Shown: positions 1-5,603 of the stretch, one piece after another
Position numbering within the stretch: position 1 is the first letter of the stretch
Layout: each line of letters starts with the position of its first letter
Source of the DNA: Comamonadaceae bacterium
GTDB taxonomy: Bacteria; Pseudomonadota; Gammaproteobacteria; Burkholderiales; Burkholderiaceae_C
Reading direction: 5' to 3'
Length of the DNA stretch: 5,603 nucleotides
Assembly: GCA_947478935.1 (NCBI GenBank)
Contig: CANJXV010000180.1
Span: 1 to 5,603 of the forward strand
Position numbers and translations under genes: made by a program
Notes under the pieces: generated by a model
What the model was told of the DNA's origin: nothing
Databases searched by the model: none
What the model saw: only the letters and a program-made list of their open reading frames with translations

Positions 1-1335
1 GTGGAGTGCAACATCTTGCAAGCCCTGAGCGGCCCGCATGTACCGCGCTTTGTGGCAGCGGGCGATTTACAGCGCGTGCCGTATTTGGTGATGGAATATG
101 TACAGGGCCGCACATTGCAACATTGGGTGGAGCACCACGCCGCGCTCGACGCTATGACGATTGCCAGCCTGGGCATGGGCATGGCGCAAGCGGCCCACGC
201 TTTGCACCGGCAGGATGCGGTGCACCTAGACCTCAAACCCGACAACTTGCTTTTGCGCAGTAGCGCGGCTTTGCATGACAGCGCTGATCTCGCGGTGCCC
301 GCAGGCCCCATGCTTTTGCTGGACTTTGGTCTGTCCTTTCACGCGCATTACCCGGACTTACTGGCCGAGCAATTGCGCAAAGCCGTCGGTTCGCCGGCCT
401 GGATTGCGCCCGAACAAGTGGTGGGCGTGCGCGGCGATTTGCGCAGCGATGTCTTTGCCATCGGCGTGATGCTCTACCAACTGTGTACCGGCCACTTGCC
501 CTTTGGCAGCCCGCGCACGCCCGCAGGTGTGCGCCAGCGCCTATGGGTGGACCCGATACCGCCGCGCAAATACCAGCCCGAGCTGCCGCCCTGGCTGCAA
601 GAAATAGTAATGCGCTGCTTGGAGCCCGAGGCTGCGCGGCGCTACCCCTCGGCAGCGCACCTGGCCTTTGACCTAGCGCACCCGGCGCAAATTAAGGTGA
701 GCGCACGCGGGCGCAACACAAAGCCCACCAGTTTTTGGACGCACACCAAGCGCTGGCTCAAGGCGGCCGGCATGCATTACCAACCTAGCCCGCTGGTGTC
801 AGAGCAAATCAGCCAAGTGCCCATCGTGATGGTGGCCCTGCCCTATGAAAACGCATCCGACGCGACCTTGTATTCGCTGCGCGAAGCGGCCGCGCGCTCC
901 TTAGGCATACGCCCGGGCGCCCGACTGGCCTGCGTCACTGTCATCCCCGACAACCTAAGCAATACCAGCATCGATACGCAGAGCGAAACCAGCGTGCAGC
1001 GGCGCTACCTGGCCTGGCTGCACGAATGGGCGCGTGCCTTGAACCACCCGGGTCATCAGACCAGCTGCCATGTGTTGGAGTCGGGAAACGTAGCGCAAGC
1101 CCTGATCGACTATGCGGTGGGCAACCAGGTCCATATGATCGTGATGGGCGCCGCCACCCACGGCCTCAAAGTGCAGCGCCTGATCGCGACCGTACCGATC
1201 AAAGTAGCCATGGCCGCGCCTTGTACGGTGATTTTGGTGAAACAGGGTTTGCCGTTTGAGCATCTGGGCGAGGCGGAGCTCGCCTCTGCCGAGGGCGCGA
1301 TGCCTGCCCCAGAACTTGACTCCAGGGACCGCTGA
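1..1335 (+). CDS. Ser/Thr protein kinase fused to a universal stress protein (Usp) domain, 5' end missing
   Basis: Probable cytoplasmic Hanks-type kinase with a C-terminal UspA-like domain, a fusion known in Burkholderiales. The frame is open from the left edge, so codon 1 (GTG) is not the start; the glycine-rich loop and ATP lysine lie upstream. E2 may be the helix-C glutamate. Visible kinase motifs: hinge MEYVQGRTL (31-39), catalytic loop HLDLKPDN (75-82), DFG (108-110), APEQ (136-139), SDVFAIG (149-155) and the conserved late arginine near 213. HLD replaces HRD, making it a non-RD kinase, and about 25 residues separate catalytic-loop Asn82 from DFG, roughly 12 more than usual. A linker (about 229-272) leads to the Usp domain (about 273-415), with GARLACVTVIP and the ending APCTVILVK. 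Its nucleotide loop is degenerate: MGAATHG is followed by AT where GS/GT is expected. No membrane helix is visible. Substrate unknown. Confidence 0.9.
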   Translation: MECNILQALSGPHVPRFVAAGDLQRVPYLVMEYVQGRTLQHWVEHHAALDAMTIASLGMGMAQAAHALHRQDAVHLDLKPDNLLLRSSAALHDSADLAVPAGPMLLLDFGLSFHAHYPDLLAEQLRKAVGSPAWIAPEQVVGVRGDLRSDVFAIGVMLYQLCTGHLPFGSPRTPAGVRQRLWVDPIPPRKYQPELPPWLQEIVMRCLEPEAARRYPSAAHLAFDLAHPAQIKVSARGRNTKPTSFWTHTKRWLKAAGMHYQPSPLVSEQISQVPIVMVALPYENASDATLYSLREAAARSLGIRPGARLACVTVIPDNLSNTSIDTQSETSVQRRYLAWLHEWARALNHPGHQTSCHVLESGNVAQALIDYAVGNQVHMIVMGAATHGLKVQRLIATVPIKVAMAAPCTVILVKQGLPFEHLGEAELASAEGAMPAPELDSRDR

Positions 1336-1357
1336 AAATTGCGCGCAGAAAGGCTGT

Positions 1358-2803
1358 TTACCAACCCCGCGCCAACCTTTCGTTGCTTACCCAAGTAGCA
1401 TGGAAACCATTGGGCACGCGCTGGGGTAGCGCAATACGGGCGACCGGGCCTTGGGCCACATGGGCCGCATCAAAAATACTCACATACGAGCGCGCTTCAT
1501 TGGCGTCCCACACAAAGCCGACCAGGTAGCCATCGTCTTCATTGACATGCTGGTCTTTGGGCGCGAAGCTGTGTTCGCTCAGCCACTGGTGCATACCACC
1601 GTGGTAGGCGGTGCAGCTGCCGGTTTGCAGGTCGTGGCGGGCGATGCCGCAAAAGCGCGGGTCTTCGGGCTGATCGCTGGTACCCATCAAGATATTCCAG
1701 GTGTAGCGCGTGGGTTCGCCCATGCGGGCGCTGTTGATGATGGGAAATTCTTGGTTCAGAACATCGTCCAAAACGCGCTCGCGCGTTTGGCCAGTGCGCA
1801 AATTAAAGCGCCATTCATACAACATGCAGTCAATACCCAATTGCGCGATCAGGCGCGGCAGGCCGCTGGCATCGGGCTGACCACGGCTATCGCGCTGCGG
1901 TTTAAAAGGCGTACCGGTCATGACAATTTCGACACCGCCTTGGCCGTCGTCCTCTTCCCATGCGTTGGCGACGTGGTACATGTAAGTGGGGCTGGCTTCA
2001 AACCAGCGGATATCTTGCGTGCTGCCGTGGCGCGGCACCACGCCAAAGCGCGACGGCAGTTCAGGAAAAAACGCTAATTTGTGCCGCCCAGCCGCCGCAG
2101 CTACCGGGTCTTGGAACAGGGGCAAATCGTGCAGCACGCTGTAGTTACGCGTGATGGCCATGTCATGCGGCAAGCGCGGGCCCGGCAGGGGCACAGGGAT
2201 CAGCGTTTTAAGCACGCCGCTTTTATCGAGCACGCCGTAGTGCATATAGGGCGGCTCTTTGCCGTAGCAAAAAAAGATGAATTCGCCGGTGCGCTCGTCG
2301 ACCTTGGAATGGGCCGAGATATGCAAATTAGCCAAGCGCGGGTCTAGTGCCAAGGTGTCGACTGTCGATAGGTCACCGGGACGCACGCGATAGGCATCGC
2401 CTCCCAGGTACCACATCGCTAGCAAGTGGCCGGCAAAGTAGGTGACGTCGGTATTGGCGGTATTTTTGAGCGGCATGTCGGGCCGGTCTTTGCGCGGAGG
2501 GTCTTTAATGCCCTGCCATAGGGCTTGGCCAGCCTGGGTTTCCTCGTGCAGGCCTTGGGTGTGGATCCAACGGTTTTGGTAGTAAGCGCGGCCCCCTTCA
2601 AAGCGCACGGCGTGCAGCATGCCGTCGCCGTCAAACCAGTGGTAACGCCCCGGCGCCTCAAAGCGGCGATTGGGGCCGTTGCGCACATGCATGCCGTGCA
2701 GGTCGCGCGGAATCGCGCCGTGCACTTGCGTCAGTTCGACCGTGATCTCTTCCTCCACCGGGGCAAAGCCCCCTTGTAAAGTAATAACGTCGTTGTATCC
2801 CAT
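1358..2803 (-). CDS. Carotenoid oxygenase (RPE65/CCD family, PF03055)
   Basis: Nonheme Fe(II) dioxygenase that by family would split a C=C bond of a carotenoid, apocarotenoid or stilbene-like substrate with O2. The 481-residue protein has full family length. All four iron-ligand histidines are found in order: SAHSKVD (H165), LPHDMAIT (H213), YHVANAWEE (H277) and GFHATWV (H468). The early RNGPN motif, the FDGDGM segment, EFPIIN and NEDDGYLVGF are also present; the last two probably carry second-shell glutamates. The third usual second-shell glutamate is not evident, the segment reading AMWYLGGDAY. The ATG at 2803 is chosen because GGAG lies 6 nt upstream; the in-frame TTG at 2815 would add only four residues and lacks this support. 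It is convergent with the kinase-Usp gene (22 bp gap) and divergent from srkA. No signal peptide or transmembrane helix is visible. The fold is certain, the substrate is not. Confidence 0.93.
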   Translation of the reverse strand: MGYNDVITLQGGFAPVEEEITVELTQVHGAIPRDLHGMHVRNGPNRRFEAPGRYHWFDGDGMLHAVRFEGGRAYYQNRWIHTQGLHEETQAGQALWQGIKDPPRKDRPDMPLKNTANTDVTYFAGHLLAMWYLGGDAYRVRPGDLSTVDTLALDPRLANLHISAHSKVDERTGEFIFFCYGKEPPYMHYGVLDKSGVLKTLIPVPLPGPRLPHDMAITRNYSVLHDLPLFQDPVAAAAGRHKLAFFPELPSRFGVVPRHGSTQDIRWFEASPTYMYHVANAWEEDDGQGGVEIVMTGTPFKPQRDSRGQPDASGLPRLIAQLGIDCMLYEWRFNLRTGQTRERVLDDVLNQEFPIINSARMGEPTRYTWNILMGTSDQPEDPRFCGIARHDLQTGSCTAYHGGMHQWLSEHSFAPKDQHVNEDDGYLVGFVWDANEARSYVSIFDAAHVAQGPVARIALPQRVPNGFHATWVSNERLARGW

Positions 2804-2809
2804 ACCAAA

Positions 2810-2813
2810 CTCC
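2810..2813 (-). promoter_or_regulatory. Ribosome binding site of the carotenoid oxygenase gene
   Basis: On the minus strand GGAG is followed by six bases (TTTGGT) and then ATG at 2803-2801. This decides the start in favour of the ATG over the upstream TTG at 2815, which overlaps this very site. Confidence 0.7.
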
Positions 2814-2848
2814 AATTTTTGTGGGACGGTTTCACATGCTTGGACCTT

Positions 2849-2877
2849 AGCCTAGGGCAAGCGTACAGGGATGACAA
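2849..2877 (-). promoter_or_regulatory. Candidate sigma70-type promoter of the carotenoid oxygenase gene
   Basis: Read on the minus strand, TTGTCA (2877-2872) matches the -35 consensus at 5 of 6 positions. After exactly 17 bp comes TAGGCT (2854-2849), which keeps the three most conserved -10 bases (T1, A2, T6) but not the middle ones. Transcription would start near 2842, giving a leader of about 40 nt with the GGAG site near its end. The elements sit just before the srkA start on the other strand, so a regulator bound here could affect both genes. This is read by eye; a chance match is possible. Confidence 0.35.
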
Positions 2878-2884
2878 TCGGGGT

Positions 2885-3907
2885 ATGCACCATGTTTTTG
2901 AATCGCTGACGCCCGATCTGGTCCTAGACGCCCTCGAATCGATCGGCCTGCGCGGCGACGGCCGCCTGACCGCCTTGTCCTCGTATGAAAACCGGGTCTA
3001 TCTGGTGCAACTGGAGGACGGCAGCGCGCTAGTGGCCAAGTTTTACCGGCCCGGGCGCTGGAGCAAGGCGCAAATTCTGGAAGAGCACAGCTTTTCGCAA
3101 GAGTTAATGGACGCAGAAATTCCGGCTATCGGGCCGCTGCGCCTTGCCGGGGCGACACTGCATGAATTTGGCGGCTTTTTATTCAGCGTCAGCCCGCGCC
3201 GGGGTGGCAGACCGCCCGAACTGGACGACGAGGAAGTGCTGGAGTGGATAGGCCGCTTTCTGGCCCGCATCCACACTGTGGGGGCTCGAAAACCCTTTAC
3301 CCACCGCCCGGCGCTGGACTTGCAAAGCTTTGGGCAGGAATCGCGGGACTGGCTGCTGGGCCAGGACATGATTCCGCTGGATGTGCAAAGCGGCTGGGCC
3401 CGCCACTGCGATGAGGCGCTGGCCATGGTGGCGGCGTACCCGGCACTCTGCGGAAAAAAAGCGGCTAGTGGCCAAGCGCAAATACGCCTTCTGCGCCTGC
3501 ATGGCGACTGCCATCCGGGCAATATTTTGTGGACGCCAAGCGATGCCGCCGCCAGCGCCGGACCGGGGCCGCATTTTGTAGACCTGGACGATGCGCGTAC
3601 CGGCCCTGCGGTACAAGATTTGTGGATGCTCAGCAGCGGTGATCGGCGCCAGCGCAGCCGCCAAATAGGCTTTTTGGTGGATGGCTATGAACAGTTCCGC
3701 GAATTCGATCGCGACGAGCTCGCCCTGATAGAGCCGCTGCGCACCTTGCGCCTGATCCACTACAGCGCTTGGCTGGCCCGGCGCTGGAGCGACCCGACCT
3801 TTGTGCAAAACTTTCCCTGGTTTGGCTCTAGCGACTACTGGCATGGGCAGGTGCTGATGCTGCAAGAGCAGTGCGAAGCCATGCAGGAGGCGCCTTTGGT
3901 GGTGTAA
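2885..3907 (+). CDS. srkA: Stress response kinase A (SrkA/YihE/RdoA), Ser/Thr protein kinase
   Basis: Cytoplasmic kinase with an aminoglycoside-phosphotransferase-like fold. In E. coli, SrkA (YihE) counters stress-induced cell death, including that linked to MazF. The 340 residues resemble E. coli SrkA (about 328) throughout: LTPDLVLDAL near the N-terminus, SYENRVY (33-39), VAKFYRP with the probable ATP lysine K52, ILEEH (64-68), catalytic LHGDCHPGNILW with D208 and N213, metal-binding FVDLDDA (D233), GPAVQDLWML, IEPLRTLRL and NFPW. No key residue is missing. The ATG at 2885 is chosen because the E. coli protein begins only a few residues earlier relative to the FESLTPD segment; the frame stays open to a TTG at 2819, but those 22 residues resemble nothing in the family. 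The ribosome binding site is weak (GGGG almost touching the ATG), so the start is less sure than the identity. Divergent from the oxygenase, convergent with the HD gene. Confidence 0.95.
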   Translation: MHHVFESLTPDLVLDALESIGLRGDGRLTALSSYENRVYLVQLEDGSALVAKFYRPGRWSKAQILEEHSFSQELMDAEIPAIGPLRLAGATLHEFGGFLFSVSPRRGGRPPELDDEEVLEWIGRFLARIHTVGARKPFTHRPALDLQSFGQESRDWLLGQDMIPLDVQSGWARHCDEALAMVAAYPALCGKKAASGQAQIRLLRLHGDCHPGNILWTPSDAAASAGPGPHFVDLDDARTGPAVQDLWMLSSGDRRQRSRQIGFLVDGYEQFREFDRDELALIEPLRTLRLIHYSAWLARRWSDPTFVQNFPWFGSSDYWHGQVLMLQEQCEAMQEAPLVV

Positions 3908-3969
3908 GGGCGTGAGCGATTGACTGGCCATTGAGGCTGCAGGCCGTGGCAAGCCATGACTTCGCGCCC
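3908..3969. repeat. Long inverted repeat directly after srkA, possible structured 3' end
   Basis: GGGCGTGA starts at the first base after the srkA stop and can pair with TCGCGCCC (3962-3969): eight pairs, one of them G-U. Inside the roughly 46 base loop are two smaller pairings, GGCC with GGCC and TGGC-AA-GCCA. The result would be a branched structure at the end of the srkA transcript. No T run follows, so it is not a classic intrinsic terminator. It may protect the mRNA 3' end or belong to the adjoining repeat element. Confidence 0.4.
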
Positions 3970-3970
3970 G

Positions 3971-4028
3971 CATGGATCGCCGCGTCGCTGCGCTCCTCGC
4001 GATGACGGACTCCTAGCTACGCGATGAC
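3971..4028 (-). repeat. REP-like intergenic repeat with a partial tandem copy
   Basis: Read on the minus strand, 4007-3971 begins CGTCATCGCGAGGAGCGCAG and ends GGCGATCCATG. This resembles a repeat family common between genes in proteobacteria, whose ends read CGTCATTGCGAG and GCAATCCATG. The core has terminal inverted repeats: ATCGC at 3976-3980 and GCGAT at 3999-4003. A second GTCATCGCG lies 22 bp away (4028-4020), followed by TAGCT and then the same AGGAG, so it looks like a degraded or partly copied second unit. The element lies between two convergent gene ends, the usual place for such repeats. Membership in the family is from memory; copy number in this genome is unknown. Confidence 0.6.
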
Positions 4029-4069
4029 CTACTTTTGCAGATCTTTCGCAGGCGCTCGCCGACCGGCAA

Positions 4070-4651
4070 TTAGGCCTTGGCCCGCTCCTGCAACACCGTA
4101 GGGTCGAAAGGCTTGCGCGCAAACACGGTATGCACCATGGGCGCGAAGTGCGACAAGGGGCGGCTGGCGTAGGCCGGATCGAATGAGGTCTGGTCATACA
4201 GCGCGCAAAAGCGTTGGCAACTAGCAAACCACGGGTGCTGCGCGTAAGCCAGGTGGCCGTCATTGGGTTTGCCCAAATGGTGCGCATAAAACTGCATTTG
4301 AAACAGGCCGTGCATTTCTACCACCCAGGTCACTTCGGCGCGCACATAGGGCCTCAAAATAGCCGCTGCCATTTGCGAATGGTTGTCCGGCGCCAGCACG
4401 TCGCCAACATCATGTAACAGCGCAGCCACCACCATATCGATATCTGCACCATCGTCTTCGGCGCGGGTAGCGCTTTGCAGCGAATGCTCTAAGCGGCTGA
4501 TTTGGTAGCCCGGCAAGGATTCACTTAAATCTTGCAAAGCCGAGAGCAATCGGTCGGGCAGCGCTTGAATATACGCATGCTCCAAGCTATGCAGCAACTG
4601 GTAATCCTGCGCCGAGCCGTCTTGCATTTGGGTGAATGTCACATGTTGCAT
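4070..4651 (-). CDS. HD-domain protein, COG4341 type, related to PhnZ-like diiron oxygenases
   Basis: Small cytoplasmic HD-superfamily metal protein of 193 residues, a normal length. Probable metal ligands in order: H56 in LEHSLQSA, H80-D81 in ALLHDVGD, H91 in NHSQMAAAIL, H114 in EMHGLFQ, and D153 in LYDQTSFD. The EHSLQ-A, HDVGD and HHLG segments fit a widespread proteobacterial family once called predicted HD phosphohydrolase. The nearest characterised relative I recall is PhnZ, an iron oxygenase that cleaves organophosphonates. Compared with recalled PhnZ, D84 stands where HDLGH has its last histidine, and the Tyr-x-x-Glu before the first histidine is absent, so phosphonate should not be assumed as substrate. 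The ATG at 4651 follows a weak purine-rich site (GAAAG, 6 nt spacing). The MFS gene ends 70 bp upstream on the same strand, so cotranscription is possible. Hydrolase or oxygenase, and the substrate, are open. Confidence 0.85.
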   Translation of the reverse strand: MQHVTFTQMQDGSAQDYQLLHSLEHAYIQALPDRLLSALQDLSESLPGYQISRLEHSLQSATRAEDDGADIDMVVAALLHDVGDVLAPDNHSQMAAAILRPYVRAEVTWVVEMHGLFQMQFYAHHLGKPNDGHLAYAQHPWFASCQRFCALYDQTSFDPAYASRPLSHFAPMVHTVFARKPFDPTVLQERAKA

Positions 4652-4721
4652 AGGCTTCTTTCAAGAGTTGCATCCAAAGGGCCACAAGGATTGTGCACCC
4701 AAGCTGACGCTGGCCGCGCGC

Positions 4722-5603
4722 TTAATCAGCATCCTGCGGCAAAGCCCGCGGGTCCATTTGCAGGGCCGCTTGGGAGCTGGCGTCCATGATCACGTAATCC
4801 GAACGCGGCGCGGGCATGTCAACGCGCTCGCTCTGGCTCAGCATGAAGTACCACACCGCCCCTGCCAAGCCCAGCAAAACCAGCGCGAAGTACAGCATCA
4901 GACTCTCAGGGCCCAAATAGTCCATCATGCCTCCGGCCATGGTCGGGCCCAGGGTGGCGCCTATGCCATACAGCAGCAGCAGGCCACCCGTGGTTTCTAG
5001 CACTTTGGACGGCTCGATCAAGTCGTTGGTGTGCGCCACGCTCAGACCGTAAATTGAAAACGACAACGCGCCGTACAAGATGCCCAACATTACCAGTAAG
5101 TTTTCATATTCGCGCGCCAAGTAAAAGCCCACGGCGGCCAGCAAAGACGAAATCACGCAAACCCAGACCAGCATCAAGCGCCGGTCGTAGCGATCAGACA
5201 AATGGCCCACCGGATACTGAAATGCGGCGCCGCTCAAAATCGTGGCGGCCATAAAGGTGGCGGTATGGCTGTCGCTAAAGCCCACGCCTTTGCCAAAGAC
5301 ATTGCCCAGGCTGTAAAACGTGCCACTTATCAAGCCAGAGCCCATAGCGGCGATAGTGCCAATCGGCGAGATAGCGAATAGGCGCACCAGACTCATGGAC
5401 GGCGCATGGGTTTGCTTGGGCTCGCGGATGGTGGTCATGGTGGTGGGTACCAGCGCGAAGGAAATCAGGATCGAGGCAAACGCGAACGGCACAAAGCCAA
5501 AGCGGTCACCCGCCAAAATCAGCCACTGCCCCAGCGCAGTAGACACGCCACTGACCGCCATATAGGCGGCAAACACTTTGCCTCGGCTTTCACGCCCGGC
5601 CAC
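4722..5603 (-). CDS. MFS transporter, YcaD-like, 5' end missing
   Basis: Inner-membrane secondary transporter of the major facilitator superfamily. The frame runs off the right edge, so the first visible codon (GTG) is internal. The 293 visible residues form about eight membrane helices (roughly 10-32, 36-56, 76-100, 113-135, 143-163, 168-190, 203-226 and 232-255), fitting TM5-TM12 of a 12-helix protein, with about 130 residues missing. SRGKVFAAYM then GQWLI resembles E. coli YcaD at the start of TM5. PVGHLSDRYDRR after TM8 is the second-half copy of MFS motif A, with D140 where a glycine is usual. GATLGP in TM11 is also typical. A polar tail of about 35 residues (from 257) should be cytoplasmic. 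The substrate cannot be read from sequence; YcaD itself has no firm one. It lies 70 bp upstream of the HD gene and may share its transcript. Confidence 0.88.
   Translation of the reverse strand: MAGRESRGKVFAAYMAVSGVSTALGQWLILAGDRFGFVPFAFASILISFALVPTTMTTIREPKQTHAPSMSLVRLFAISPIGTIAAMGSGLISGTFYSLGNVFGKGVGFSDSHTATFMAATILSGAAFQYPVGHLSDRYDRRLMLVWVCVISSLLAAVGFYLAREYENLLVMLGILYGALSFSIYGLSVAHTNDLIEPSKVLETTGGLLLLYGIGATLGPTMAGGMMDYLGPESLMLYFALVLLGLAGAVWYFMLSQSERVDMPAPRSDYVIMDASSQAALQMDPRALPQDAD

Larger units (their letters stand above)
2804..2884. promoter_or_regulatory. Divergent intergenic promoter region between the oxygenase gene and srkA
   Basis: An 81 bp gap between two start codons pointing away from each other must hold the 5' signals of both genes, unless srkA is read from a more distant promoter. 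The minus-strand promoter candidate lies inside it. For srkA I see only a poor match on the plus strand: TTGGAC (2840-2845), 18 bp, then TACAGG (2864-2869). No clear palindromic operator is visible. Confidence 0.6.

Noticed and set aside
1348..1381. GAAAGG and CCTTTC inverted repeat near the convergent ends of the kinase and oxygenase genes
   Set aside because: Only six pairs with a 22 base loop, no T tract on either strand, and mostly inside the oxygenase coding end. Not convincing as a terminator.
1451..2077. Plus-strand open frame of 208 codons inside the carotenoid oxygenase gene
   Set aside because: It is antisense to a gene with all four iron histidines in order and shows no domain signature of its own.
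2840..2869. Plus-strand promoter for srkA (TTGGAC, 18 bp, TACAGG)
   Set aside because: Each element matches consensus at only about half of the positions, so it is too weak to list as a feature.
2819..2884. Upstream extension of srkA to a TTG start at 2819 (and of the oxygenase gene to a TTG at 2815)
   Set aside because: The added residues do not match the families, the extensions would leave only 3 bp between the two divergent genes, and an ATG with a good GGAG site exists for the oxygenase.
3179..3973. Minus-strand open frame of 264 codons across srkA
   Set aside because: It lies opposite a clear SrkA coding region; its translation is low in complexity with no recognisable motif. Long antisense frames are expected in GC-rich genes.
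3835..4287. Minus-strand open frame of 150 codons spanning the srkA end, the gap and the HD gene end
   Set aside because: It overlaps two well supported genes in other frames and runs through the repeat region; its protein has no recognisable feature.
1..5603. A novel multi-gene defence, toxin-antitoxin or mobile system
   Set aside because: The two kinases, the oxygenase, the HD protein and the MFS transporter each fit known housekeeping or accessory families, and their mixed orientations do not form a single operon. No nuclease, transposase, integrase or CRISPR-like spacing was seen.

Overview
The window reads as a dense, high-GC chromosomal stretch from a betaproteobacterium. Burkholderiales, probably Comamonadaceae (Rhodoferax/Polaromonas-like), is the best guess. 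It rests on a Ser/Thr kinase fused to a universal stress protein domain, a proteobacterial SrkA (YihE), an HD protein of the COG4341 type, and a REP-like intergenic repeat of a kind common in these genomes. The assignment is from recognition only; no rRNA or marker gene is present.

Layout, left to right: (1) the 3' part of a plus-strand kinase-Usp fusion gene, cut by the left edge; (2) a minus-strand RPE65-type carotenoid oxygenase, convergent with the kinase gene and separated from it by 22 bp; (3) a plus-strand srkA gene, divergent from the oxygenase across an 81 bp shared promoter region; (4) a 162 bp gap between convergent genes, holding an inverted repeat just after srkA and a REP-like element with a partial second copy; (5) a minus-strand HD-domain protein; (6) upstream of it on the same strand, the 3' two thirds of an MFS transporter gene, cut by the right edge.

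At least two genes point to stress physiology: the kinase-Usp fusion, and SrkA, which in E. coli protects cells from stress-induced death. The oxygenase could process carotenoid, apocarotenoid or stilbene-like compounds; no carotenoid synthesis gene is visible. The MFS and HD genes may be cotranscribed (70 bp gap, same strand).

I see no phage genes, transposase, CRISPR array, tRNA or rRNA, and no multi-gene defence or biosynthetic system. The points most worth a second look are the altered motifs in the kinase-Usp protein, the HD protein that keeps its metal ligands but differs from PhnZ, and the structured 162 bp gap. Two start codons (oxygenase and srkA) are placed at internal ATGs rather than at the first in-frame TTG.
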